DNA of 51,558 nt from Sporichthyaceae bacterium (GTDB lineage: Bacteria; Actinomycetota; Actinomycetes; Sporichthyales; Sporichthyaceae): the NCBI GenBank assembly GCA_036269075.1, contig DATASX010000044.1, positions 1 through 51,558 of the forward strand, read 5' to 3'. The translations under genes and the position numbers were made by a program. Positions within the stretch are counted from its first letter, which is position 1. Each line of letters opens with the position of its first letter. A model generated the notes under the pieces. It ran no database searches. It was not told the DNA's origin and was given only the letters and a program-made list of their open reading frames with translations. This document shows positions 24,672 to 34,427 of the stretch, one piece after another.

Positions 24672-24750
24672 CTCGGCCGACACTCCCACGTCAACTACCT
24701 GCTCGGTGTTGTTCGCCAAGTGCCCTGCGGTGCGCTGCCGAAAGGGAACG

Positions 24751-24788
24751 TAGGCTGGGGACGACCCCACGCGCTCGTCGCGATGGGG
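24751..24788 (+). promoter_or_regulatory. Putative mfd promoter and leader hairpin
   Basis: TAGGCT (24751-24756) is a good -10 match, giving a leader of about 57 nt before mfd. The leader can fold: CCCCA (24765-24769) pairs with TGGGG (24784-24788), with an inner GCG/CGC. The gap from 24672 to 24819 shows nothing else. Confidence 0.35.
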
Positions 24789-24819
24789 CGTTCGTGTTGT
24801 CCAACCTGGGGGCCCGCTG

Positions 24820-27800
24820 ATGTCCGTAGTCGGTCTGCTCGACGTGCTGCGTGCCGACCCGGTGCTCGATTCCGCCCTCGGGGCCCTCGACCGGCCCGAC
24901 GCCGCCGGTCGCGATCTGATCGCCCCGGTCGGGCTGCGGTCGCTGATGGTGGCGGCGATGGCGCGGACCGGGCGCACAGTGCTGGTCGTCACCGCGACCG
25001 GCCGCGAGGCCGAGGATCTGCAGGCAGCGCTGGGTTCGCTGCTGCCGACCGAGCGGGTGGCGGTGTTCCCGTCCTGGGAGACGCTGCCGCACGAGCGGCT
25101 CTCGCCCCGAGCGGACACGGTCGGCCGGCGCCTGGCGGTGCTGCGGCGGCTGAACCGGCCCGTTGCTGACGATCCGTCAGCAGGTCCGTTGAGCGTGGTG
25201 CTCTGCCCGGTGCGCAGCTTGCTGCAGCCGATGGTTCCCGGCTTGGGGGCGTTGGAGCCGGTCCGGGCACGGGTCGGCGACGAGATCGAGCTCGAGGTGA
25301 TGGTCGAGGCGCTGGCCGGGGCCGCGTACAGCCGGGTCGACCTGGTCGAACGGCGTGGGGAGTTCGCTGTCCGCGGCGGGATCGTCGACGTGTTCCCGCC
25401 GACCGAGGAACACCCGCTCCGGGTGGAGTTCTGGGGCGACACGGTCGAGTCGATCCGCCCGTTCCGGGTCGCCGACCAGCGCAGCCTCTCGCCGGAGGAG
25501 GCGGAGGAACCCGTCGGGCTCTGGGCGCCGCCGTGCCGGGAACTGTTGCTGGACAAGGACGTTCGGGCCCGGGCCGCCGCGCTGCGCAACGCCCACCCCG
25601 AACTCGACGAGATGCTCGGCAAGATCGCCGAGGGAATCGCTGTCGAGGGCATGGAGGCCCTCTCGCCGGTGCTGGTCGACCGCATGGAGCTGCTGGTCGA
25701 CCAACTGCCGGCCCAGACCTTGATCGTGGCCGTCGACCCGGAGCGGGTCCGGGCCCGTGCGGCTGACCTGGGCCGGACCAGCCAGGAGTTCCTGGAGGCG
25801 TCCTGGTCCGGTGCCGCCGTCGGCGGTCAGGCGCCGATCGACCTGGGCTCGGCGGCCCTGCGTGGGCTTGGCGAGGTCCGCACGCATGTCCGCGAGCTCG
25901 GGCTGCCGTGGTGGACGATCGCGCCGTTCGCGGCCTCGGCGCAGGAGACCGGCGCCGAGCAGGCCAGCCTGGACTACGTGCTCGACGGTCAGGCGTTGGC
26001 TGCGCAGGCCCCGCCTGCCTACCACGGCGACACCGCCAAGGCGTTGGCCGACTTCCGGGACTGGACAGCGCAGGGTTGGGCGGTCGTGCTTGTGGTCGGC
26101 GGGCACGGCACCGCCGACCGGGTGCTCGAACTGCTCTCCGGCGCCGACCTGCCCGGACGCGCCGTCGACGAGATCACCGACGCCCCCGAGCCGGGGATCG
26201 TCTCGGTCACCTGCGGCCAGCTGTCCAACGGCTTCCTCTTCGAGGCCGGGAAGTTGGCGGTGCTCACCGAGACCGACCTGACCAGCCGGGTCGTCGGCGC
26301 CACCAAGGACCTGTCGAAACGCCTGCCCAGCCGACGCAAGAACGCCGTCGATCCGCTGGCACTGCGGCCCGGCGACTACGTCGTCCACGAGCAGCACGGC
26401 GTCGGCAAGTACGTCGAGATGACCAGCCGCAAGGTCGGCGACGCCACCCGCGAGTACGTGGTCATCGAGTACGCGGCCTCCAAGCGTGGCCAGCCGGGCG
26501 ACCGGCTGTTCGTGCCCACCGACCAGCTCGAGCAGGTCACCCGCTACGTCGGCGGCGAGGCCCCTGCCCTGCACCGGCTGGGTGGGGCGGACTGGCAGAA
26601 GGCCAAGGGCAGGGCTCGCAAGGCGGTCAAACAGATCGCCGGTGAGCTGATCCGGCTCTACGCGGCGCGCACTTCCGCGCCCGGCCACGCCTTCGGGCCG
26701 GACACCCCGTGGCAACGGGAACTGGAGGACGCCTTCGGCTACGTCGAGACCCCGGACCAGATGTCGGCCATCGACGACGTGAAGGCCGACATGGAGAAGC
26801 CGTACCCGATGGACCGGGTGATCTGCGGTGACGTCGGCTACGGCAAGACCGAGATCGCGGTGCGGGCGGCGTTCAAGGCCGTGCAGGACGGCAAGCAGGT
26901 CGCCGTGCTGGTGCCGACGACGCTGCTGGCCCAGCAGCACTTCTCGACGTTCTCCGAGCGCTACAGCGCCTTCCCGGTCAGCGTGCGCGCGCTGTCGCGG
27001 TTCACCTCCCCGAGCGACACCGACGCGGTCCTGTCCGGGCTGTCCGACGGCTCGGTCGACGTGGTGATCGGAACGCATCGGCTCCTGTCGCCGCAGACCA
27101 AGTTCCGCGACCTCGGCCTGATCGTGGTCGACGAGGAGCAGCGCTTCGGCGTCGAGCACAAGGAGAAGCTGAAGGCGCTGCGGGTTCACGTCGACGTGCT
27201 CACGATGTCGGCCACCCCGATCCCGCGGACGCTGGAGATGTCGATCAGCGGAATCCGGGAGATGTCCACGATCGCCACGCCGCCGGAGGAACGGCACCCG
27301 GTGCTCACCTTCGTGGGCGCCTACGCCGACAAGCAGATCCAGGCCGCGATCCGCCGGGAGCTGCTGCGTGACGGCCAGGTGTTCTACGTCCACAACCGGG
27401 TCGAGTCGATCGACAAGGCTGCCCGCAGGTTGGCCGAGCTCGTCCCCGAGGCCCGGATCGCGACCGCCCACGGGCAGATGAACGAGCACGTGCTCGAGCA
27501 GGTCATCGTCGACTTCTGGGAGCGCCGCTCGGACGTGCTGGTCTGTACGACGATCGTCGAGACCGGCCTGGACATCTCGAATGCCAACACGCTGATCGTC
27601 GAACGCGCCGACATGCTCGGGCTCGCCCAGCTGCACCAGTTGCGGGGCCGGGTGGGGAGATCGCGCGAACGTGGTTACGCCTACTTCCTCTACCCGGGTG
27701 AGAAACCGCTTACCGAGACCGCCCACGAGCGGCTGGCCACCATCGCGCAGCACACCGAACTCGGCGCTGGCATGTACGTGGCGATGAAGGACCTGGAGAT

Positions 27801-28419
27801 CCGCGGCGCCGGCAACCTGCTCGGCGGCGAGCAGTCCGGCCACATCGAGGGCGTCGGGTTCGACCTGTACGTGCGGATGGTCGGGGAGGCCGTGGCCGAG
27901 TACAAGGCCGGTCCCGACGCGCCCCCGCCGCCGGCCGAGGTTCGCGTCGAACTGCCGATCGACGCGCACATCCCGCACGACTGGCTGGCCACCGAGCGGC
28001 TGCGGCTGGAGGCCTACCGACGCATCGCGGCGATCGGCACCACGCCCGGTGTGGAACCGGATGCAGACATCGCCGCGGTCCACGCGGAACTGACGGACCG
28101 TTACGGTCCGCTGCCCGAGCAGGTGGAGAACCTGCTGGTCGTGGCCCGGTTCCGGGCGCACCTGCGCACCCGTGGGGTGGAGGAGGTCACGCTGGCCGGG
28201 CCGAACATCCGCTTCGCGCCGGTGGAGCTGCGGGAGTCCCAGCAACTGCGGCTGCAACGTCTCTACCCGCGCACGATCGTGAAGGTGGCGACCCGTACGA
28301 TCCTGGTGCCCAGGCCGACGACCGCACGTGTCGCCGGCAGCCCGGTCGTCGGGATCGAGTTGCTGGACTGGGCGCGCGAACTGGTCGACGCGGTGCTCGG
28401 GGAACCGGCCGCCGGATGA
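24820..28419 (+). CDS. mfd: Transcription-repair coupling factor Mfd
   Basis: The product has 1199 residues, full length. Mfd displaces stalled RNA polymerase and recruits UvrA. The order is UvrB-like N-terminal modules ([15 protein letters not shown]), the CarD-like RNA-polymerase-interacting domain ([18 protein letters not shown], about residue 517), RecG-like helicase motor with Walker A G670DVGYGKTE and D771[12 protein letters not shown], the Q-loop region [14 protein letters not shown], and the C-terminal TRCF domain. ATG 24820 has only a weak G-rich site upstream. It carries a perfect, extended copy of the dispersed palindrome (25164-25182) in a variable loop. Confidence 0.98.
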   Translation: MSVVGLLDVLRADPVLDSALGALDRPDAAGRDLIAPVGLRSLMVAAMARTGRTVLVVTATGREAEDLQAALGSLLPTERVAVFPSWETLPHERLSPRADTVGRRLAVLRRLNRPVADDPSAGPLSVVLCPVRSLLQPMVPGLGALEPVRARVGDEIELEVMVEALAGAAYSRVDLVERRGEFAVRGGIVDVFPPTEEHPLRVEFWGDTVESIRPFRVADQRSLSPEEAEEPVGLWAPPCRELLLDKDVRARAAALRNAHPELDEMLGKIAEGIAVEGMEALSPVLVDRMELLVDQLPAQTLIVAVDPERVRARAADLGRTSQEFLEASWSGAAVGGQAPIDLGSAALRGLGEVRTHVRELGLPWWTIAPFAASAQETGAEQASLDYVLDGQALAAQAPPAYHGDTAKALADFRDWTAQGWAVVLVVGGHGTADRVLELLSGADLPGRAVDEITDAPEPGIVSVTCGQLSNGFLFEAGKLAVLTETDLTSRVVGATKDLSKRLPSRRKNAVDPLALRPGDYVVHEQHGVGKYVEMTSRKVGDATREYVVIEYAASKRGQPGDRLFVPTDQLEQVTRYVGGEAPALHRLGGADWQKAKGRARKAVKQIAGELIRLYAARTSAPGHAFGPDTPWQRELEDAFGYVETPDQMSAIDDVKADMEKPYPMDRVICGDVGYGKTEIAVRAAFKAVQDGKQVAVLVPTTLLAQQHFSTFSERYSAFPVSVRALSRFTSPSDTDAVLSGLSDGSVDVVIGTHRLLSPQTKFRDLGLIVVDEEQRFGVEHKEKLKALRVHVDVLTMSATPIPRTLEMSISGIREMSTIATPPEERHPVLTFVGAYADKQIQAAIRRELLRDGQVFYVHNRVESIDKAARRLAELVPEARIATAHGQMNEHVLEQVIVDFWERRSDVLVCTTIVETGLDISNANTLIVERADMLGLAQLHQLRGRVGRSRERGYAYFLYPGEKPLTETAHERLATIAQHTELGAGMYVAMKDLEIRGAGNLLGGEQSGHIEGVGFDLYVRMVGEAVAEYKAGPDAPPPPAEVRVELPIDAHIPHDWLATERLRLEAYRRIAAIGTTPGVEPDADIAAVHAELTDRYGPLPEQVENLLVVARFRAHLRTRGVEEVTLAGPNIRFAPVELRESQQLRLQRLYPRTIVKVATRTILVPRPTTARVAGSPVVGIELLDWARELVDAVLGEPAAG
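25164..25182. repeat. Dispersed palindrome, extended: TGCTGACG-ATC-CGTCAGCA
   Basis: This is the longest copy, with perfect 8-bp arms around a 3-bp centre, inside mfd. It reads as A-D-D-P-S-A, the same phase as the leuS copy, in a region between conserved UvrB-like segments. Confidence 0.7.
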
Positions 28420-28449
28420 AGGCCAGTGCTGAAGAAGGAGAGGCCGGTC

Positions 28450-29073
28450 GTGAGGGTTGGACGTGTCGGGTCGGCCGTACTGGTCGCCGCTCTGGGCTCC
28501 TCGGCGCTGTCCGCGTGCTCGCCGTCGCAGCTCGGCGCCGCCGCTGTGGTCGACGACAAGCGGATCACCGTCACGGACATCCAGGGCACGTTGAAGTCGG
28601 TGCATGCCCTGCAGCAGAAGTACGGGATCGCGCCGGCCGACAATCCGACTGCGGCCCGCGACGAGGTCCAACGCCGGGTCGTCGACCTGGTCTTCGACAA
28701 GGCTGCCAAGAGCCTCGGCGTCGCGGTCAGCCCCGGCGAGGTCTCCACCGCGCTGGCCAACGAGCGCAAGCAGCTCGGCGGCGACGCCGGGCTCGCCCAG
28801 GAGTTCGCCCGCAGCAACCTGAGCCTCAACGCTGCCGATGAAGTGTTCCGCCAGCAGCTGCTCGACCAGAAGATGATCGCGAAGATCACCAGCTCGACCC
28901 CCGGGCTGTCGCACGACCAGGTGACAGCGAAGCTGCTCGGCAACCTGGTCGACGCGGCCCGCGCGATGCGCATCCGGATCAACCCGCGCTACGGCTCGTT
29001 CGACCCGACCGCCGGCCAGATCAACCCGGTCGCGTTCGACTTCCTGCGCCCCTCCCTGCGCCCCTCGAACTGA
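28450..29073 (+). CDS. SurA N-terminal-like lipoprotein
   Basis: The product has 207 residues. The lipobox ALSAC predicts lipidation at Cys23. The mature part is helical with the SurA/PrsA-type N-terminal chaperone pattern (AAAVVDDKRITVTDIQGTL, then EVQRRVVDLVFDKAAKSLGVAVSPGEV), but no parvulin isomerase domain follows, so it is a chaperone-like module only. GTG 28450 is chosen for AAGGAG 9 nt upstream (28435-28440). It lies between mfd and mazG, as in many actinobacteria, and is likely cotranscribed with mazG, which begins 6 nt after its stop. Confidence 0.88.
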   Translation: MRVGRVGSAVLVAALGSSALSACSPSQLGAAAVVDDKRITVTDIQGTLKSVHALQQKYGIAPADNPTAARDEVQRRVVDLVFDKAAKSLGVAVSPGEVSTALANERKQLGGDAGLAQEFARSNLSLNAADEVFRQQLLDQKMIAKITSSTPGLSHDQVTAKLLGNLVDAARAMRIRINPRYGSFDPTAGQINPVAFDFLRPSLRPSN

Positions 29074-29079
29074 GCGCCG

Positions 29080-29742
29080 GTGACCGGGGAGCGGCTGCTG
29101 GACCTGGTCGCGGTGATGGACCGGCTGCGCTCGCCGGGGGGTTGCCCGTGGGATGCCGAGCAGACCCACTCCTCGCTGCTGCAGTACCTGATCGAGGAGT
29201 GTTACGAGACCGTCGAGGCCGTCGAGACCGCTGATCGGGCCGGGTTGCGAGAGGAACTCGGCGACCTGCTGCTGCAGGTCGTGTTCCACGCCCGAGTGGC
29301 CGCCGAGGACCCGGACGACCCGTTCGACATCGACGACGTCGCCACCGGGATCACCACGAAGCTGACGCGGCGTCACCCGCACGTGTTCGGCGACTCCGGC
29401 GACGCGACCGTTGCCGACGCCGCGGACGTCGAGGCCCGCTGGGATGCGTTGAAGGCGGCGGAGAAGGGCCGCACTTCGACGATGGACGGCGTCCCGTTGG
29501 CTCAGCCCGCGTTGGCCCTGGCCGCGAAGGTGCAGGCTCGGGCCGGTCGCGGCGGGGTCGGCCCGCAGGTGGCGCCGGCGGAACTGCCCGCCGATGTCGA
29601 CCTCGGCGATGCCCTGTTCGCGCTGGTGGCGCTGGCCCGGCAGCGGGGCGAGGACCCCGAGTCGGCGTTGCGGGCCAGCGCCCGGCGCTACGTCGAGGCC
29701 GTCCGGGCGGCCGAGCGGGCGGCGGCTGCGGCGGGGTCGTGA
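29080..29742 (+). CDS. mazG: MazG nucleoside triphosphate pyrophosphohydrolase
   Basis: The product has 220 residues. It hydrolyses (d)NTPs to monophosphates, cleaning the nucleotide pool. The family start LMDRLRSPGGCPWD-like sequence (DRLRSPGGCPWDAEQTHSSL) and the metal-binding EEC-x2-E and EELGDLLLQVVFHA helices are present. GTG 29080 follows the lipoprotein gene by 6 nt. In the conserved order eno comes next; here about 9 kb of other genes intervene. Confidence 0.95.
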   Translation: MTGERLLDLVAVMDRLRSPGGCPWDAEQTHSSLLQYLIEECYETVEAVETADRAGLREELGDLLLQVVFHARVAAEDPDDPFDIDDVATGITTKLTRRHPHVFGDSGDATVADAADVEARWDALKAAEKGRTSTMDGVPLAQPALALAAKVQARAGRGGVGPQVAPAELPADVDLGDALFALVALARQRGEDPESALRASARRYVEAVRAAERAAAAAGS

Positions 29743-29782
29743 CACCCCGCCGAATGTCGGAGGGTCGGCTGTCACCTCAGGT

Positions 29783-29788
29783 TATGGT
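29783..29788 (+). promoter_or_regulatory. Putative promoter -10 of the LicD-methyltransferase gene
   Basis: TATGGT fits TANNNT and would give a leader of about 40 nt containing the GGAG that precedes GTG 29836. Confidence 0.35.
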
Positions 29789-29835
29789 GGCGGCAACGCT
29801 CGACCGCCACCCCGGGCTGACGTTGCGGAGAACCC

Positions 29836-31572
29836 GTGCACATGGCTGGTAAACGCCGACCGAAGGCCGCTGTTCTGGTGGCGCGGGGCAGGCGCGTCAT
29901 GCGTCGCGGTGCCCGCCGGATGGAACGTCGGGCCCGCGCTTTCCTCGCCGCCCGTCCCGGGAGCGCTCCGACGTCGGCCGCGGGCACGGCCTCGGTGCCC
30001 GGCGTCGTCGAGGAGTTCACCCGCTGGGACGTCGCCGGGTGGGTGGCGGTGCCGCAGCCGGCGGGACCGGTGCGGATCACGCTGCACCTGCAGGACCGGC
30101 AGGTCGCCGCGACCTGGGCGCTCGCGGTCGCCGAACCCACCGGCGACCCGGAGCGGCGGCCGTTCCGGCTCCAGTTGAAGGACATCTGGAACTACGCCCG
30201 GGCCGGGGACTGCCTGACCGTCCGGGCCGACGGGTCCCCACTGCCGATCGTCGGGCACGGGATGAGCTGCCGGCCGGAGGGGGACGGCGAGTACACGGTC
30301 GCCGACCTGACGCGGAGGATCGACGAAGGTTTCGTCTTCTCCCGCCGCGGGATCCTGCAGTTGTCGAAGAAGTTCGACACGGCCTGGCAACGCCGGATGC
30401 TGGACGGCTACGGCCGGTTGCGTGCCTCGGTGCACGACCTCGGCGGGCTGGAACTGTTCGCGATGTACGGCAGCCTGCTCGGCGCGGTGCGGGAGCAGGG
30501 CTTCATCGGCCACGACGACGACTTCGACGTCGCGGTGCTCTGCTCCGCGCGGACCGGCGGGGAGGCGTCCGCCGAGTTGAAGCGACTGGCGTTCGCGCTG
30601 ATCGACGCCGGCTACGACGTCAGCCCGCGGATGAGCGCCGTGCACATCCACGACGTCGAGGCGCGCGTCCGGATCGACATCTTCCACCTCTACTTCGACG
30701 CGGACGGCATTCTGCGTTTCCCGTTCGGCGCGGCCGGCGTGACCGACTTCGGTGTCGAGAAGTGGGGCGGGGTCGTGGAGGTCCCGTTCGCGGTGGGCAA
30801 GGTCCTGGTGCCGGCGAACCCCGAGGCGCTGGTCGAGACCATCTACGGGCCGAACTGGCAGATCCCCACGCCGGGGTTCCACTGGGACCGCGACCGCCGG
30901 GTGCGGGCCACCGAGGGCCTGCTCTCGTTGGAGGACCGCGAGGAGATCTACTGGGCGAACTTCTACGCCCGGACCGAGTACACCAACGGCTCGACGTTCT
31001 TCGACGCGGTGAACGCCCGGCCGGACATGCCTGGCCACGTGATCGACATCGGTTGCGGCGACGGCCGCGACTCCTACGCCTTCGGGCTGGCCGGGCGCAC
31101 TGTAACCGGTCTGGACCGTTCGCACATCGGCGTGCGCCACGCGGCCAAGAAGGCCGCGGACATGGGCACCGAACAGGTCGGCTTCGTGGCCTGCGACGTC
31201 GCGGACCCGCGCGCGCTGCGTGAGGTGCTCCGGGTGGCCGCGGAACGTGCGGGGGACTCGGCGCTGATGTTCTACGCGCGGTTCTTCCTGCACTCGATCC
31301 CTGTCGAGGTCCAGAACACCTTGATGGTCGAGATCCGCGACGCCGCTCGGCCGGGCGACATGTTCGCGGCGGAGTTCCGCACCACCGCCGACATGGGCCT
31401 TCGGAAGGTGCACGAGAAGCATTACCGCCGCTTCCAGGACGGCCCGGCGTTCGGGGTTGCGCTGTCGCAGCAGTACGGGTTCGACGTGGTCCACGAGTTG
31501 GAGAGCGCCGGACTTTCGCCGTACCGGGACGAGGATCCGGTGCTCTACCGAGTCGTCGGCACCAAGCGCTGA
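29836..31572 (+). CDS. LicD-family phosphotransferase fused to a SAM methyltransferase
   Basis: The product has 578 residues. A basic N-terminus (to about 45) is followed by a beta-rich module (about 55-150, WDVAGWVAVPQPAGPVRITLHL). A LicD/fukutin-type nucleotidyltransferase-fold domain follows at about 190-330, with GSLLGAVREQGFIGHDDDFD (G212 onward, acidic triad near 227-230) and RIDIFHLY. The C-terminal third is a Rossmann methyltransferase with VIDIGCGDGRDSY from residue 402. LicD proteins transfer phosphocholine or similar groups to surface glycans. The fused methyltransferase could modify the transferred group or the acceptor. GTG 29836 has GGAG 5 nt upstream; ATG 29842 is possible. It converges with the GT2-TagF genes and probably works with them. 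Confidence 0.9.
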   Translation: MHMAGKRRPKAAVLVARGRRVMRRGARRMERRARAFLAARPGSAPTSAAGTASVPGVVEEFTRWDVAGWVAVPQPAGPVRITLHLQDRQVAATWALAVAEPTGDPERRPFRLQLKDIWNYARAGDCLTVRADGSPLPIVGHGMSCRPEGDGEYTVADLTRRIDEGFVFSRRGILQLSKKFDTAWQRRMLDGYGRLRASVHDLGGLELFAMYGSLLGAVREQGFIGHDDDFDVAVLCSARTGGEASAELKRLAFALIDAGYDVSPRMSAVHIHDVEARVRIDIFHLYFDADGILRFPFGAAGVTDFGVEKWGGVVEVPFAVGKVLVPANPEALVETIYGPNWQIPTPGFHWDRDRRVRATEGLLSLEDREEIYWANFYARTEYTNGSTFFDAVNARPDMPGHVIDIGCGDGRDSYAFGLAGRTVTGLDRSHIGVRHAAKKAADMGTEQVGFVACDVADPRALREVLRVAAERAGDSALMFYARFFLHSIPVEVQNTLMVEIRDAARPGDMFAAEFRTTADMGLRKVHEKHYRRFQDGPAFGVALSQQYGFDVVHELESAGLSPYRDEDPVLYRVVGTKR

Positions 31573-31626
31573 CGGGGACGGGCGAATTTGCCTGGACAGC
31601 TTGTTTGGGCTTTCGGACTTCGCGAT

Positions 31627-31642
31627 GCTGCAACCGTGCAGC
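31627..31642. terminator. Hairpin between convergent surface-polymer genes
   Basis: GCTGCA-ACCG-TGCAGC forms a perfect 6-bp stem with a 4-nt loop just before the stop of the minus-strand gene and 55 bp after the plus-strand stop. There is no T-run. A bidirectional terminator is plausible. Confidence 0.4.
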
Positions 31643-31644
31643 GC

Positions 31645-34320
31645 TCAGACCTCGACGTACATCTCCGCCGCGGTCGGCGGTCGCTCGAGCGCCAGGATCC
31701 GCTGCACCGTCCGCTCGCAGCACTGCCCATCGCGGTATTCGAAGGTCCGCTCGATCCGCGCCAGGTGTTCCGGTGCCGGAGTCCCGCCGTTCTCGATCAG
31801 GGCGATGATCGAATCGAGCGCTGATTCGGCGTCCGGGCAGACCGGCCCGAAGCCGTGCTCCGGATAGCTCCAGTATCCCTTCGTGTAAACGTGATTCCCG
31901 TAGAACTCCTCCATGTCGAACTGGTAGTAGACGACCGGCCGATCGATGTAAGCCGCGTCGAAGGCCAGCGACGAGAAGTCGGTGACCAGCGCGACGGCGC
32001 CGGCGAGCAGCTCCTGAATATCCACGTCGGCAAACCGTGAAACGCTGATCTCGGCGGGCAGCGGACTGTCGGCCGCGTACTCCTCCATGTTCGGGTGCAT
32101 CACCATCTTGATGCTCACGCCGTGTGCCTCGGCGGCCTTGCGGAGTCGGTCGGACTCCAGGACCGCACGCCAGCCCTGCATGAACTCGCTCTCCCAGAAG
32201 CCCTGGATGCGGGACCGTTTGTTGCCGCTCTTGCTGCGCTCGCCGACCAGGTGCCAACGCCACGTGGGCATGAAGACCAGCGTTTTGCGCTGCTCCGGCG
32301 CGGCCGCCCGGCCGAGCTTGCGCAGCCGGTCGTGGCGCGGCAACCCGGTCAGCGCGATCTCCAGCGAGGAGTAGCGGTAGCGGTTGCCTGCACCGGCGAT
32401 CGACTCGTACTCGTCGCGGGTGCTGGTCAGGAACAGGTCCAGTGGCTTGGGGTTCAGCCACGTCGACAGGTCGTCCTTGATGACCCCGTGCTGCAGGAAC
32501 GAGAAGTTCCACGTGGAGTGGCCGTAGCGCTTGGTGCTCAGCGGTTTGACGACGTACCCGTCGGCGTGCGACGAGACCAGGTGCCGGCAGTTCAGCAGCG
32601 CCAGCTTGTGCTTCGGGCTGCCGTGCTCGAGCAGCCGGAACCCCTCCGCGGAAAGGCGATCCCAGTCGATGCTGTCGCGGTTGAGCACGAACCAGGCGTT
32701 GATCTCCGGCTGCTCGGCACGCAGGTGCCGATAGAGGTGCTCGGCGTTGTCCTGCGCGGCTGTGTCGCGGTCCATGAGCACCCAGGCGTTCGCGAACTGC
32801 TTGCGCACCGGCGGAGTGGCCGACAGTCGCAGCACCGCCTGGTCGGCCAGGATGCTGCGCGCCACCGGCACGGCCCGCGGCGCCCGCCGCTTCAGGTCGC
32901 GCAACGTGCCTTCGATCCGGCGTCGCCGGTCGGCCAGCTTGGTGGGGATCGTCGAGCGCGAACCACTCGGCGGGGCCTGCCCGGCGAGTTCCCGCCAGGT
33001 CCGGTCCGGCGCGGCCTCGAAGCTGTCGTTGCCCACCTGACCGACCTCGATGCGGATCGGGTGACCGTCCAGTGACAGCGAAACCGTGTCGGTGGCCGGG
33101 AACCAGATGATCCGCTCGTGGGCCAGGGGCCGCCCGAGGAACTGGATCAGTCGCGTGGTGGCGTGCCGGGGGACGACCCGCCGTCCGTTCGCCCGGAAGT
33201 CCTCGACAGGCAGCTGCGTGCCGAAGTAGTAACGCAACCGGGCCAGGCGGCGCCGGGAGTCGATCCGGTCGACGGTGGCGTACGGGGTCCGGTGCTCCCC
33301 GCCCTTGCTGTGTTCAGCAGTCTTGGCGAGCATCAGCGCGGCGGCCATGTCGACGCGGAACCCGTTGATCTGGCTCGCGAACGTCTGGATGTAGTCGTCG
33401 TCGAGGTACTCGACGACCTCCGCCAGCGTGCGGTGGAACTCCGCGGCGATCGGCGCCGGCACCCAGGCGGTGCGGTTCGGCACGGCCTGCTCGAAGCGGA
33501 AGTACCACTGCAACTCGTAGAGCACGACGTGCTGCGTCCAGTGCGGCACCCGGCCGCGCTCGGCTTTCACCGTCTGGAGCAGATCGAGCCAGCCGTAGCG
33601 GGGCTGCGCGGTGTACTTCTCCTCGCGGCTCCACGCCGTCTGGACCAGCGACGAATCGTCGGCCCGGCGCCGGTACAGGTAGTGGGCATCGCCGCACAGG
33701 GCGATCTTCGGGCGCTCGAAACCGGCCAGGTAACGCCCCGTCAGGTGGCCGTCCTCGAAGGTCGGGACGACCCGGCTGTCGAACTTCAGGCCGCGCTCGC
33801 GCAGCACCGACATCCGGTAGAAGCCGGTGTTCGTGGCCAGGTGGATCATCCGCGGCTCGGACTCGAGGTCGACGATCCGGTTGCCGTCCTCGAACCGGTA
33901 GTTCAACGGGTGGTGCTGCCGGCGCCCGGTGGCCTCGTTGAACCACACGATCCGGGAGACCACCAGGTCGACCTCGGCGGCCTGCGGCGAGGCCAGGAAG
34001 CGGCGGATCTCGCCGCAGTAGCCGTCCATCAGCATGTCGTCCGGGTCCCAGAACGTGGCCCACTGCCCGCGAGCGTGCTCCAGTCCGGCGTTGCGGGCCC
34101 CGCCCGCCCCGGTGTTCGCCTGCCGGATCAACTTCGCGTCGGCACCCGAACGGGCGATCCACTCCTCGATCCGAGCCGCTGTGTCGTCTGTCGACCCGTC
34201 GTCGACGAAGATCAGTTCGTACCCGGTGAGCCCGTCGATCTGCTCGTCCAACGAGGTGAGGAACTCGCCCAGCCAGGAAGAGACGTTGTAACTGGCCAGG
34301 ATCACCGAGACCGTGGGCAA
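31645..34320 (-). CDS. Glycosyltransferase 2 - TagF-like glycerophosphotransferase fusion (intact)
   Basis: The product has 891 residues. The N-terminal GT-A domain (about 1-300) has SVILASYNVSSWL, D40-D41-G42 and the metal-binding FWDPDD (D92-x-D94). A middle region of about 200 residues follows. The C-terminal half is CDP-glycerol:polyol glycerophosphotransferase-like, with conserved His611-Gly (FLQHG), His742-Pro (MVMHPNMEEY) and VTD781FSSLAFDAAY. Such proteins build teichoic-acid-like phosphodiester polymers or decorate glycans at the inner membrane face. The start is TTG at 34320: GAGGAGG lies 6 nt upstream and the family N-terminus begins there; no ATG or GTG fits. Much of the upstream open frame is antisense to the paralogue. 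Confidence 0.9.
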   Translation of the reverse strand: MPTVSVILASYNVSSWLGEFLTSLDEQIDGLTGYELIFVDDGSTDDTAARIEEWIARSGADAKLIRQANTGAGGARNAGLEHARGQWATFWDPDDMLMDGYCGEIRRFLASPQAAEVDLVVSRIVWFNEATGRRQHHPLNYRFEDGNRIVDLESEPRMIHLATNTGFYRMSVLRERGLKFDSRVVPTFEDGHLTGRYLAGFERPKIALCGDAHYLYRRRADDSSLVQTAWSREEKYTAQPRYGWLDLLQTVKAERGRVPHWTQHVVLYELQWYFRFEQAVPNRTAWVPAPIAAEFHRTLAEVVEYLDDDYIQTFASQINGFRVDMAAALMLAKTAEHSKGGEHRTPYATVDRIDSRRRLARLRYYFGTQLPVEDFRANGRRVVPRHATTRLIQFLGRPLAHERIIWFPATDTVSLSLDGHPIRIEVGQVGNDSFEAAPDRTWRELAGQAPPSGSRSTIPTKLADRRRRIEGTLRDLKRRAPRAVPVARSILADQAVLRLSATPPVRKQFANAWVLMDRDTAAQDNAEHLYRHLRAEQPEINAWFVLNRDSIDWDRLSAEGFRLLEHGSPKHKLALLNCRHLVSSHADGYVVKPLSTKRYGHSTWNFSFLQHGVIKDDLSTWLNPKPLDLFLTSTRDEYESIAGAGNRYRYSSLEIALTGLPRHDRLRKLGRAAAPEQRKTLVFMPTWRWHLVGERSKSGNKRSRIQGFWESEFMQGWRAVLESDRLRKAAEAHGVSIKMVMHPNMEEYAADSPLPAEISVSRFADVDIQELLAGAVALVTDFSSLAFDAAYIDRPVVYYQFDMEEFYGNHVYTKGYWSYPEHGFGPVCPDAESALDSIIALIENGGTPAPEHLARIERTFEYRDGQCCERTVQRILALERPPTAAEMYVEV

Positions 34321-34427
34321 AGCGTTCCTCCTCGACGGGTGCCGTACAGGGTAACGATCGACGCAGGCAGCCGGCCCGAGATGAACAATCGGGCCGCCGT
34401 GGCGTCGGCACGCCGCGACGAAGGGAC

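Noticed and set aside
25177-29775. Very long minus-strand open frame (about 1530 codons) opposite mfd and mazG
   Set aside because: High-GC DNA gives long antisense frames. Its translation is Arg/Gly/Val/His-rich with no domain, while the plus strand encodes full-length Mfd, the lipoprotein and MazG.
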